Assembly: GCA_900545935.1 (NCBI GenBank)
Contig: URAP01000009.1
Coordinates: 1 to 62,490, forward strand
Origin: an uncultured Eubacteriales bacterium
Lineage (GTDB): Bacteria; Bacillota; Clostridia; Oscillospirales; CAG-272
Direction of reading: 5' to 3'
DNA: 62,490 bases
The translations under genes were made by a program, and so were the position numbers. The notes beneath the pieces were generated by a model. It did no database searches. It saw only the letters and a list, made by a program, of their open reading frames with translations, and was not told where the DNA came from. Below, piece after piece: positions 9,861 to 18,568 of the stretch (the stretch's first letter is position 1; every line of letters begins with the position of its first letter).

Positions 9861-9896
9861 AAAGCCCCTTCGGCAATAAACTTGCGAAGGGGCTTT
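9861..9896. terminator. Strong hairpin downstream of tuf, possible terminator
   Basis: A perfect 12-bp inverted repeat (9861-9872 with 9885-9896) lies 60 bases past the tuf stop on the minus strand. The stem ends in AAAG/CTTT, but no long T tract follows on either strand, so intrinsic termination is likely but not certain. It could instead act as an RNA-processing or stabilising hairpin. Confidence 0.55.
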
Positions 9897-9956
9897 ACAG
9901 TATCAGTTATAAGCGGCGGTAAAGCCGATCAAACCAAATAATATCGCTCGGATAAA

Positions 9957-11162
9957 TTACTCAACGATCTCGGTTACGACACCGGAACCGACAGTTCTGC
10001 CGCCCTCGCGGATAGCGAAGCGGAGACCCTTCTCCATAGCGATAGGAGTGATGAGGTTAACGTCCATAACGACGTTATCGCCGGGACGGCACATGTCGAC
10101 GTCAGCGGGAAGCTCGATGATACCGGTAACGTCGGTAGTTCTGAAGTAGAACTGAGGACGGTAGCCGGAGAAGAACGGCTTAGAACGGCCGCCTTCCTTC
10201 TCGGTAAGAACGTAAACCTGACCCTTGAACTTGGTGTGAGGATGAACGGAGCCGGGTGCGCAAACGACCTGTCCGCGCTCGATCTCCTTCTTGTCGATAC
10301 CGCGGAGAAGAATACCGATGTTATCGCCTGCCTCAGCCTGGGGCAGAAGCTTGTGGAACATCTCAACGCCGGTAACGACCGACTTCTTCTTCTCATCGGA
10401 AAGACCGACGATCTCAACCTCGTCATTAACCTTAACGGTTCCGCGCTCTACACGACCGGTAGCAACAGTACCACGACCGGTGATGGAGAATACGTCCTCG
10501 ACAGGCATAAGGAAGGGCAGATCGGACTTACGCTCAGGAGTAGGAATGTAATCGTCAACAGCGTTCATGAGCTCAATGATAGGAGCGTACTCGGGTGCGT
10601 TGATATCCTTGCTGTCGGAGAGCAGAGCCTCACGAGCAGAGCCGCGGATGATCGGCACGTCGTCGCCCGGGAAGCCGTAAGAGCTGAGCAGCTCACGGAT
10701 CTCCATCTCAACGAGGTCGAGAAGCTCGGGATCGTCAACGAGGTCGGTCTTGTTCATGAATACAACGATTGCAGGAACTTCAACCTGACGAGCAAGAAGT
10801 ACGTGCTCGCGGGTCTGCTGAAGAGGACCGTCGGTACCTGCAACAACGAGGATAGCGCCGTCCATCTGAGCTGCACCGGTGATCATGTTCTTGATATAGT
10901 CAGCATGGCCGGGGCAGTCAACGTGAGCGTAGTGACGCTTAGCGGTCTCGTACTCAACGTGACGGGTGTTGATGGTGATTCCTCTCTCTCTCTCCTCGGG
11001 TGCGTTATCGATCTGGTCGTAAGCGAGGAACTCGATCTTATCGTTGCTGAGTGCGAGGACCTTGGTGATAGCTGCGGTAAGAGTGGTCTTACCGTGGTCA
11101 ACGTGGCCGATAGTACCAATGTTGACATGGGGTTTAGTACGTTCAAAGGTTTCCTTTGCCAT
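9957..11162 (-). CDS. tuf: Translation elongation factor Tu
   Basis: EF-Tu is the GTPase that delivers aminoacyl-tRNA to the ribosome. The G1 motif GHVDHGKTT, the switch region RGITINT, G3 DCPGH and G4 NKTD are all present, followed by beta-barrel domains II and III to the end of the 401-residue protein. Several positions outside the GTPase motifs differ from the commonest sequence, for example DGPLQQTREH instead of DGPMPQTREH and GGRSKPFF instead of GGRHTPFF. These look like lineage differences in a functional protein. An AGGAGG ribosome binding site precedes the start, 23 bp after fusA, so it is the last gene of the rpsL-rpsG-fusA-tuf operon. Confidence 0.98.
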   Translation of the reverse strand: MAKETFERTKPHVNIGTIGHVDHGKTTLTAAITKVLALSNDKIEFLAYDQIDNAPEERERGITINTRHVEYETAKRHYAHVDCPGHADYIKNMITGAAQMDGAILVVAGTDGPLQQTREHVLLARQVEVPAIVVFMNKTDLVDDPELLDLVEMEIRELLSSYGFPGDDVPIIRGSAREALLSDSKDINAPEYAPIIELMNAVDDYIPTPERKSDLPFLMPVEDVFSITGRGTVATGRVERGTVKVNDEVEIVGLSDEKKKSVVTGVEMFHKLLPQAEAGDNIGILLRGIDKKEIERGQVVCAPGSVHPHTKFKGQVYVLTEKEGGRSKPFFSGYRPQFYFRTTDVTGIIELPADVDMCRPGDNVVMDVNLITPIAMEKGLRFAIREGGRTVGSGVVTEIVE

Positions 11163-11185
11163 GACAATAGCCTCCTAAATATTTA

Positions 11186-13270
11186 TTATTGGTTATTATT
11201 GGATCGCTTGGACACAAGCGTTTCCTGAATGGATTTCGGCACTTCCGCAAAGTGGCTCGGCTCCATGGAGTACTGCGCGCGTCCCTGCGAACGGGAGCGG
11301 AGCTCGGTGGAGTAACCGAACATGTTTGCGAGCGGAACAAATGCTGTGATCTGTTCTGCGCCGGACTGCTCCTCCATGCCCTGGATCTGACCACGGCGGG
11401 AGTTAAGGTCACCGATAATATCGCCCATGTACTCGGAGGGCGTAATAACTATGACCTTCATGATAGGCTCGGTGAGTACGGGGTCTGCCTTACGCATAGC
11501 CTCCTTGAACGCCATAGAACCGGCGATCTTGAACGCCATCTCGGAGGAGTCGACCTCGTGATAAGAACCGTCGTTAAGAGTTACCTTAACATCAACAACG
11601 TTGTAGCCTGCTACTACGCCGCACTGCATTGCACTCTGAATACCTGCATCGACCGCGGGGATGTACTCCTTCGGAATAGCACCGCCGACGACCTTGTTGA
11701 TGAACTCGTATCCCTTGCCGGGCTCGTTGGGCTCAATGGTGATCTTACAATGACCGTACTGACCCTTACCGCCGGACTGACGGACATACTTGGTATCCTG
11801 ATCGACCTTACGACGGATGGTCTCCTTATAAGCGACCTGCGGCTGACCGATGTTTGCCTCGACCTTGAACTCACGGAGGAGTCGGTCGACGATGATCTCG
11901 AGGTGGAGCTCACCCATTCCGGCAATGATGGTCTGTCCTGTCTCTTCGTCTGTGTAGGTACGGAAGGTCGGGTCCTCCTCTGCGAGCTTCGCGAGGGCGA
12001 TACCCATCTTCTCCTGACCTGCCTTGGTCTTAGGCTCGATAGCAACGCGGATAACGGGCTCCGGGAACTCCATAGACTCGAGGATAATAGGATGCTTCTC
12101 GTCGCAGAGGGTATCACCTGTGGTGGTGCCCTTAAGACCGACGGCAGCACAGATATCGCCCGAATAAGCGACTTCTATATCCTTACGGTTGTTGGAGTGC
12201 ATCTGCAGCAGTCTGCCCAGACGCTCCTTAGAGTCCTTGTTTGCATTATAAACGGCAGTACCTGCCTCGACCGTTCCCGAATATACACGTATGAAGCAAA
12301 GCTTACCTACGTACGGGTCGGTCATAATCTTGAATGCGAGAGCTGCAAACGGCTCGTCGTCACTCGAGGGACGCTCTTCCTCCTGCTCGGTCTCGGGATT
12401 GATACCCTTGATGTGCGGAACGTCGAGCGGGGACGGCATGTAGTCGACGATAGCGTCGAGCAGCTTCTGCACGCCCTTGTTCTTATAGGATGTACCGCAG
12501 ACAACGGGAACGATCTTGTTCTCAATACAGCCCTTACGGATAGCCTTACGGATCATATCCGTAGAGATCTCCTCGTCTGCGCAGTAGAGCTCAAAGAGTT
12601 CCTCATCGCACTCGGCGATGGATTCAATCATCTGCTTGCGGTACTGCTCTGCTTTTTCCTTCATGTCGTCCGGGATCTCTTCGACACGCATGTCCTTACC
12701 CAGATCGTCATAATAAACGTCGGCATTCATCTCGACAAGGTCTACGATGCCGCGGAAAGTATCCTCAGCTCCGATAGGAAGCTGAATCGGCACGGGATTT
12801 GTCTTAAGACGCTCACGCATCATGTCAACGACACGATAGAAATTTGCACCGCTTATGTCCATCTTGTTGACATAAGCCATACGCGGCACTCCGTACTTAT
12901 CTGCCTGTCTCCAGACAGTCTCGGACTGCGGTTCAACGCCGCCCTTGGCACATAAAACGGTTACGGAGCCGTCGAGTACTCGAAGCGAGCGCTCGACCTC
13001 GACAGTAAAGTCAACGTGACCGGGGGTATCAATGATATTGATACGGTTGTTCTTCCAGAAGCAGGTGGTAGCTGCGGAGGTGATTGTGATACCTCTCTCC
13101 TGCTCCTGCTCCATCCAGTCCATCGTTGCGGCACCGTCATGGACCTCTCCGAGCTTGTGCGTACGACCTGTGTAGAACAGGATACGCTCGGTCGTAGTGG
13201 TCTTTCCGGCGTCGATATGTGCCATAATGCCGATATTTCTTGTATGTTCAAGTGAGTATTCTCTTGGCAT
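11186..13270 (-). CDS. fusA: Translation elongation factor G
   Basis: EF-G is the GTPase that drives translocation and, with RRF, ribosome recycling. Motifs in order are G1 AHIDAGKTTTTER, switch I RGITITSA, G3 DTPGHVDF, G4 NKMD, then domains II to V. The start is set at the ATG giving MPREYSLEHTRN, because AAGGAG lies 8 bases upstream and this matches the normal EF-G N-terminus; the 21 codons before it are leader. The resulting 694 residues are the usual bacterial length. It lies about 100 bp after rpsG and 23 bp before tuf in the classic str operon. It appears to be the housekeeping copy. Confidence 0.98.
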   Translation of the reverse strand: MPREYSLEHTRNIGIMAHIDAGKTTTTERILFYTGRTHKLGEVHDGAATMDWMEQEQERGITITSAATTCFWKNNRINIIDTPGHVDFTVEVERSLRVLDGSVTVLCAKGGVEPQSETVWRQADKYGVPRMAYVNKMDISGANFYRVVDMMRERLKTNPVPIQLPIGAEDTFRGIVDLVEMNADVYYDDLGKDMRVEEIPDDMKEKAEQYRKQMIESIAECDEELFELYCADEEISTDMIRKAIRKGCIENKIVPVVCGTSYKNKGVQKLLDAIVDYMPSPLDVPHIKGINPETEQEEERPSSDDEPFAALAFKIMTDPYVGKLCFIRVYSGTVEAGTAVYNANKDSKERLGRLLQMHSNNRKDIEVAYSGDICAAVGLKGTTTGDTLCDEKHPIILESMEFPEPVIRVAIEPKTKAGQEKMGIALAKLAEEDPTFRTYTDEETGQTIIAGMGELHLEIIVDRLLREFKVEANIGQPQVAYKETIRRKVDQDTKYVRQSGGKGQYGHCKITIEPNEPGKGYEFINKVVGGAIPKEYIPAVDAGIQSAMQCGVVAGYNVVDVKVTLNDGSYHEVDSSEMAFKIAGSMAFKEAMRKADPVLTEPIMKVIVITPSEYMGDIIGDLNSRRGQIQGMEEQSGAEQITAFVPLANMFGYSTELRSRSQGRAQYSMEPSHFAEVPKSIQETLVSKRSNNNQ

Positions 13271-13373
13271 TAATGTGCTCCTTAATTTTAGTAAGTTATC
13301 GGTTTTCAGGCTCGGGAGTCCGCCCGCAGTCACGCCGCGCGCGCCCTACGCTGCATATCCCTGTGCCTCAAAA

Positions 13374-13844
13374 TCAATATCTGTAATGTGCAAAAGCCTT
13401 GTTGGCTTCAGCCATACGGTGTGTCTCGTCCTTCTTCTTGACTGCTCCGCCGGTGTTATTGAGAGCATCCATAATCTCTCCGGCAAGTTTCTCAGCCATG
13501 GTTCTCTCGCTGCGCTGTCTCGAGTAGAGAGTGATCCAACGCAGACCGAGTGTCTGACGACGCTCGGGGCGAACCTCCAGCGGCACCTGATAGGTGGAGC
13601 CGCCGACACGCTTAGCCTTGACCTCAAGGCTGGGCATGATGTTTCCGAGCGCTTCTACGAAAGCGTCGAGCGGGCTCTTACCGAGCTTTTCCTCAACGAT
13701 AGAGAAGGCGTCGTAAACGATCTTCTGTGCTACGCCCTTCTTACCGTCGTACATGATGTTATTGATGAGCTTGGTTACAAGCTTGGAATTGTACAGCGGA
13801 TCCGGCAGCACATCTCTTTTAGATATCTGACCTCTTCTTGGCAC
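13374..13844 (-). CDS. rpsG: 30S ribosomal protein S7
   Basis: S7 binds the 3' major domain of 16S rRNA and starts assembly of the small-subunit head. The N-terminus PRRGQISKRDVLPDP and the downstream YDGKKG and GGSTYQVPLEVRP stretches are diagnostic. The start is a GTG at 13844. An ATG six codons upstream is in frame, but the bases between are AAGGAGGG, the ribosome binding site itself. With GTG the protein is the standard 156 residues. It lies in the str operon, 190 bp after rpsL, a wider gap than usual, and 100 bp before fusA. Confidence 0.97.
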   Translation of the reverse strand: MPRRGQISKRDVLPDPLYNSKLVTKLINNIMYDGKKGVAQKIVYDAFSIVEEKLGKSPLDAFVEALGNIMPSLEVKAKRVGGSTYQVPLEVRPERRQTLGLRWITLYSRQRSERTMAEKLAGEIMDALNNTGGAVKKKDETHRMAEANKAFAHYRY

Positions 13845-14034
13845 TGTTCTTCCCTCCTTCATAAGAATATGATATCATAGGTACTCGAAATCATACCTTC
13901 CGATGTTCCGTTAATGCTGAGGCCGCAGTTTTACCTTAGGATATATAATGGAAAAGTATTTTCCAGCATTGTCATCCGGGATTATTGCGGCATTCGCACC
14001 CTGCGGTGCTTACCAACATAAACCGACAGCGAAA

Positions 14035-14448
14035 TTACGACTTCGGTCTCTTGACGCCGTATTTAGAACGGCCCTGACGGCGATTTGCGACGCCCTGGGC
14101 GTCAAGCGTGCCGCGGATGATGTGGTAACGCACACCGGGCAGGTCACGTACTCTTCCGCCTCGGATGAGAACAACCGAGTGCTCCTGGAGATTGTGGCCG
14201 ATACCGGGAATGTAGGTTGTTGCTTCCATTCCGTTGGTGAGTCTTACTCTCGCGATCTTACGAAGTGCGGAGTTAGGCTTCTTCGGGTTGACTGTCGTTA
14301 CCTTTGTGCAGACGCCGCGCTTCTGAGGAGCACTGAGGTCTGTGCGCTTATTCGTCAGAGAGTTGAAACCCTTCTGAAGAGCAGGCGACTTAGACTTGTA
14401 GGTCTTCTCCTTGCGGCCCTGTTTTACAAGCTGGTTAAAGGTTGGCAT
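14035..14448 (-). CDS. rpsL: 30S ribosomal protein S12
   Basis: S12 sits at the decoding centre and controls accuracy; it is the classic streptomycin-resistance locus. The sequence is intact at 137 residues with start MPTFNQLVKQGR and an AGGAGG-like site upstream. The first resistance-linked lysine, in NPKKPNS (K56), is present. The second, normally lysine in GGRVKDLPG, is arginine here (R101, codon CGT on the coding strand). In other bacteria the same lysine-to-arginine change gives streptomycin resistance. It is the first gene of the str operon, with a strong promoter about 185 bases upstream. Confidence 0.98.
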   Translation of the reverse strand: MPTFNQLVKQGRKEKTYKSKSPALQKGFNSLTNKRTDLSAPQKRGVCTKVTTVNPKKPNSALRKIARVRLTNGMEATTYIPGIGHNLQEHSVVLIRGGRVRDLPGVRYHIIRGTLDAQGVANRRQGRSKYGVKRPKS

Positions 14449-14830
14449 ACTTTTCCTCCTTCTTTAAGTATTTGTCGCGTCGCGGCAGCGTCCCGAAAGA
14501 CACCTCCCGCAGCGCCGATCTGCAGTCTCGCGTCGCGCACGCGCGCTTTTCACCCTCGCGCAATCGAGGCTTCAAACCCGAATCACGAGGTAATGGCATC
14601 ACATACGAGCGACACCGCACATCACAGAGATAATTATATCACTTTATCCCTATAATTGTCAAGTGAAAATATATTTATGCAAAAATTCAGCCATTTGCAC
14701 AATAGTACGGCGATATCATGCAGTACTTTCCTCCCCGGCGTACACACCGTCCGCGCGCAAAAAGCAACGAAATGTCAATTCGGCTCAATATTATCAACTC
14801 GCGATACTTCCCTCGATTCTAAGAATTCTC
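14449..14830. other. Gap between rpoC terminator and rpsL: str operon promoter and leader
   Basis: No convincing gene lies here. From right to left on the minus strand it holds an AT-rich stretch, a strong promoter (14633-14662), then a GC-rich leader of about 180 bases before rpsL. The leader can form GC-rich helices but I recognise no known ribosomal-protein leader motif. Confidence 0.6.
14633..14662 (-). promoter_or_regulatory. Sigma-A promoter of the rpsL-rpsG-fusA-tuf operon
   Basis: On the minus strand, a perfect -35 TTGACA (14657-14662) and perfect -10 TATAAT (14633-14638) are separated by 18 bp. It lies downstream of the rpoC terminator, so the str operon is transcribed independently of rpoBC. 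Confidence 0.85.
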
Positions 14831-14877
14831 AAAAAAAGCAGACTGCCGCAGCGGCATAAGCCGACGCGGCAGTCTGC
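14831..14877 (-). terminator. Intrinsic terminator of rpoB-rpoC
   Basis: A perfect 12-bp GC-rich stem (14838-14849 with 14866-14877) is followed on the minus strand by seven T residues (14837-14831). It lies 60 bases beyond the rpoC stop codon. Confidence 0.93.
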
Positions 14878-14936
14878 ATATATTCTCAGAGCATTTCGGC
14901 AAGAGAGTATCACATCAAGCCGAGCGCCGAAGGCGA

Positions 14937-17900
14937 TTATTCGCCGACAGCCTCATCCTCCGCTTGCTCCTCCTCGAGCTCTGCCTCCTCGTGAGCCTCG
15001 ATCGCTCCCTCGTCAGCCTCGACCTCGACCTTACGGTAGCATTCCATACCGGTACCGGCAGGAATGAGCTTGCCGATTATGACATTCTCCTTGAGTCCGA
15101 GCAGATGGTCGACCTTTCCGCGGATAGCCGCCTCGGTAAGGACCTTGGTGGTCTCCTGGAAGGATGCCGCACTGAGCCAAGACTCGGTAAGGATGGATGC
15201 CTTGGTGATACCGAGCAGAACGGGAGAGCTCGTTGCGAGCTTGAGCTCTGTCTCGCCCGCATCGATGCGAGCCTGAATGCGTTCGTTCTCCGAATCGAAC
15301 TCGGTAACGTCAACCATGCTTGCGTCAAGCAGCTCGGTATCGCCGGAGTCGACGACACGAACCTTTCTCGTCATCTGACGTGCAATGACCTCGATATGGC
15401 GATCGTTAACGTCAACATTCTGACGGCGGTATACCGACTGGACCTCACGGATGATGTAGTCATAGGCTGCATCGAGTCCGAGAATCTCGGTAATATCCTG
15501 CGGTGCGAGCTGACCCTCGGTGATTGCCTGACCGCGCTCAACGTGATCGCCCTCGGATACGAGCATCTTAAGGCCGTAAGGAATAGGATGCTCCTTATCC
15601 TTCTCGTCTGCGGGAATGGGGTCGCCTTCGACAGGAACTATACGCGCTATCTTGCGGCGCTTCTCCTCGGGTATCGAGATAATACCGCTGCACTTGGCGA
15701 TAACAGCCGCCTTCTTCGGCGAGCGAGCCTCGAACAGCTCCTCGACGCGAGGAAGACCCTGCGTGATGTTAGAGCCTGCGACACCGCCCGTATGGAAGGT
15801 TCTCATCGTCAGCTGCGTACCGGGCTCGCCGATGGACTGAGCTGCGACGATACCGACCGACTCGCCGATGCTGACCGGCTTGCCCGACGCCATGTCGGAG
15901 CCGTAGCAGTGAGCGCAAACGCCGTGCTTGCTCTTACATTTAAGGATAGTTCTTATCTCGACCTTATCAATGCCTGCGTCGATGATCTTCTGTGCCTCGT
16001 CGTCGCCCATGAGAGTATTGGCGGGAACGAGCACCTCTCCGGTCTCGGGATTGATAACATCATGGCAGGTATAGCGTCCGACAAGGCGCTCTGCAAACGG
16101 CTCGATAATATTGCCGTTTTCGTCAATGATGGCGCTGACAACGATACCGGAATCGGTACCGCAGTCAGACTCGGTGATGATAACATCCTGCGAAACATCG
16201 ACAAGACGACGGGTAAGGTAACCGGAGTCGGCGGTCTTAAGAGCCGTATCCGACAACGACTTACGCGCGCCGCGCGCTGCGATGAAGTACTCGAGGATAT
16301 TAAGACCCTCACGGAAGTTCGACTTGATCGGGATCTCCATCGTACGACCGTTTGTTGCGAACATCAGTCCGCGCATTCCGGCGAGCTGGCGCATCTGAGT
16401 GATGCTGCCTCGAGCTCCCGAATCACTCATCATTTTGATCGGGTTAAAGTCGTCAAAGCCATCCTGAAGAGCGGCAACGACATCCTTTGTCGCTTTATCC
16501 CAAAGGGCAACGACATTGTTGTAGCGCTCCTCCTCGGTAAGTTCACCCTCTGCAAAGCAGCGAGCGATCTCCTCGACATCTTCCTCAGCCTTTTTGACTA
16601 TCTCGTACTTCTTCTTCGGGATGGTGATATCCGCGATGGATATCGACATTGCAGCCCTTGTGGAATACTTATAGCCCATGCTCTTTATCTCATCGAGCAC
16701 GCGTGCGGTCTCGGGAATACCGTGTATCTTAATGCAGCGGTCAACAAGCTGACCGAGCTGCTTCTTGCCGCAGCGGAAGGATATCTCAAGGTCGAGCTTC
16801 TTTGCGGGATCGCTGCGGTCAACATAACCGAGATCCTGCGGAAGCGAGCGGTTGAAGATCAGCCGTCCGAGCGTAGCGTCGATAATGCCGGTGACCTGCT
16901 CGCCGTCAATCTCGCGGGTAACGCGGAGCTTGATGGGGGCATGGAGTCCGAGCAGCTTATTTTCATATGCCATTACAGCCTCGTCGAAGTCACGGAATAC
17001 GTGTCCCTCGCCGGGCTCGCCGGGCTTATCCATCGTAAGGTAGTAGCAGCCGAGGACCATATCCTGAGACGGTACCGTAACAGCCTTACCGTCTGCGGGC
17101 TTAAGCAGGTTGCGCGCGGAGAGCATGAGAAATCTCGCCTCTGCCTGCGCCTCGGAGGACAGCGGTACGTGTACCGGCATCTGGTCGCCGTCGAAGTCGG
17201 CGTTGAATGCAGGACATACGAGCGGGTGGAGCTTGATAGCTCTTCCCTCTACGAGGATAGGCTCAAACGCCTGAATGGACAGACGGTGAAGCGTAGGTGC
17301 GCGGTTGAGCAGTACGGGGTGCTCCTTGATGACATTCTCGAGTGCGTCCCATACCTCGGGCGCGACCTTCTCTACCTTCTTCTTTGCGTCCTTGATATTT
17401 GATGCCTTCTGAGTCTCTACAAGGCGCTTCATAACGAAAGGCTTGAAGAGCTCAAGCGCCATCTCTTTAGGAAGTCCGCACTGATAAATCTTGAGCTCGG
17501 GTCCTACGACGATAACCGAACGCCCCGAATAGTCGACACGCTTACCGAGTAGGTTCTGACGGAAGCGTCCCTGCTTACCGCGAAGCATCTCGGAGAGCGA
17601 CTTGAGCGGACGGTTGCTCGGTCCCGTTACGGGCTTGCCGCGTCTGCCGTTATCTATCAGGGCGTCGACAGCCTCCTGAAGCATTCTTTTCTCGTTGCGG
17701 ATAATGATATCGGGCGCGCCCATCTGGAGCAGATTCTTCAGACGGTTGTTTCTGCCGATAACGCGGCGGTAAAGATCGTTCAGGTCGGATGCCGCAAAGC
17801 GTCCGCCGTCGAGCTGTACCATAGGACGGATATCCGGAGGAATTACCGGTATAACGTCCAGTATCATCCACTCGGGACGGTTGCCGGACTTGCGGAATGC

Positions 17901-18554
17901 CTCGACTACCTCAAGACGCTTGCTGATGCGCAGCTTCTTCTGTCCCGATGCGCTCGCGAGCTGTGCGCGAAGGTCGGCAGAGAGCTCGTCGAGATTAAGT
18001 ATAGGCTCGGAGAGCAGCTCCTTGATAGCCTCTGCACCCATGCCGACGCGGAAAGCGTCCTCGTACTTTTCGTAGTAGGATTTATACTCGCTCTCGGTCA
18101 GCAGCTGATTGCGGACAAGAGGGGTATCACCGGGATCTATTACTATATAGGATGCGAAGTAAAGCACCTTTTCGAGTGCGCGAAGCGGTATATCGAGCAG
18201 CAGACTCATACGCGAGGGGACCGCTCTGAAATACCAGATGTGTGAGACGGGGGCTGCGAGCTGAATGTGACCCATGCGCTCACGACGGACCTTCTTGCTT
18301 GTCACCTCAACGCCGCACTTTTCGCAGACATGAAACTCTTTGTTGCGAACGCGCTTATACTTTCCGCAGGAGCACTCTCCGTCCTTGGTCGGACCGAAGA
18401 TACGCTCGCAGAAAAGACCGTCGCGCTCGGGCTTGAGAGTTCTGTAATTGATGGTCTCGGGCTTTGTTACCTCTCCGTGAGACCAGTTAAGTATCATCTC
18501 AGGAGAAGCAAGACCGATCTGTATAGAATCAAACGTGTTGTGTTCCGTTGACAT
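14937..18554 (-). CDS. rpoC: RNA polymerase subunit beta'
   Basis: The beta' subunit forms half of the polymerase active centre. The N-terminal zinc ribbon (CSCGKYK and CEKCG), the catalytic magnesium loop NADFDGDQM at about residue 455, and the second zinc site with the CKSKHGVCAHCYG stretch are all visible. The length of 1205 residues is normal for Firmicutes, and the C-terminus ends in a short acidic tail rich in glutamate. It follows rpoB by 14 bp. The start MSTEHNTFDS agrees with family N-termini. A perfect terminator ends the operon after this gene. Confidence 0.98.
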   Translation of the reverse strand: MSTEHNTFDSIQIGLASPEMILNWSHGEVTKPETINYRTLKPERDGLFCERIFGPTKDGECSCGKYKRVRNKEFHVCEKCGVEVTSKKVRRERMGHIQLAAPVSHIWYFRAVPSRMSLLLDIPLRALEKVLYFASYIVIDPGDTPLVRNQLLTESEYKSYYEKYEDAFRVGMGAEAIKELLSEPILNLDELSADLRAQLASASGQKKLRISKRLEVVEAFRKSGNRPEWMILDVIPVIPPDIRPMVQLDGGRFAASDLNDLYRRVIGRNNRLKNLLQMGAPDIIIRNEKRMLQEAVDALIDNGRRGKPVTGPSNRPLKSLSEMLRGKQGRFRQNLLGKRVDYSGRSVIVVGPELKIYQCGLPKEMALELFKPFVMKRLVETQKASNIKDAKKKVEKVAPEVWDALENVIKEHPVLLNRAPTLHRLSIQAFEPILVEGRAIKLHPLVCPAFNADFDGDQMPVHVPLSSEAQAEARFLMLSARNLLKPADGKAVTVPSQDMVLGCYYLTMDKPGEPGEGHVFRDFDEAVMAYENKLLGLHAPIKLRVTREIDGEQVTGIIDATLGRLIFNRSLPQDLGYVDRSDPAKKLDLEISFRCGKKQLGQLVDRCIKIHGIPETARVLDEIKSMGYKYSTRAAMSISIADITIPKKKYEIVKKAEEDVEEIARCFAEGELTEEERYNNVVALWDKATKDVVAALQDGFDDFNPIKMMSDSGARGSITQMRQLAGMRGLMFATNGRTMEIPIKSNFREGLNILEYFIAARGARKSLSDTALKTADSGYLTRRLVDVSQDVIITESDCGTDSGIVVSAIIDENGNIIEPFAERLVGRYTCHDVINPETGEVLVPANTLMGDDEAQKIIDAGIDKVEIRTILKCKSKHGVCAHCYGSDMASGKPVSIGESVGIVAAQSIGEPGTQLTMRTFHTGGVAGSNITQGLPRVEELFEARSPKKAAVIAKCSGIISIPEEKRRKIARIVPVEGDPIPADEKDKEHPIPYGLKMLVSEGDHVERGQAITEGQLAPQDITEILGLDAAYDYIIREVQSVYRRQNVDVNDRHIEVIARQMTRKVRVVDSGDTELLDASMVDVTEFDSENERIQARIDAGETELKLATSSPVLLGITKASILTESWLSAASFQETTKVLTEAAIRGKVDHLLGLKENVIIGKLIPAGTGMECYRKVEVEADEGAIEAHEEAELEEEQAEDEAVGE

Positions 18555-18568
18555 TCACTGTCCTCCCA

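Noticed and set aside
9740..9956. A possible tRNA from a TTCGATCC-like stretch near 9834
   Set aside because: No acceptor stem, D-arm or anticodon arm can be formed around it.
11189..12955. A 588-codon open frame antisense to fusA
   Set aside because: It is a shadow of fusA; low-complexity valine/leucine-rich composition and no start signal.
14964..17402. An 812-codon open frame antisense to rpoC
   Set aside because: It mirrors rpoC exactly in codon phase and shows no protein-like domains; long antisense frames are expected opposite highly biased genes.
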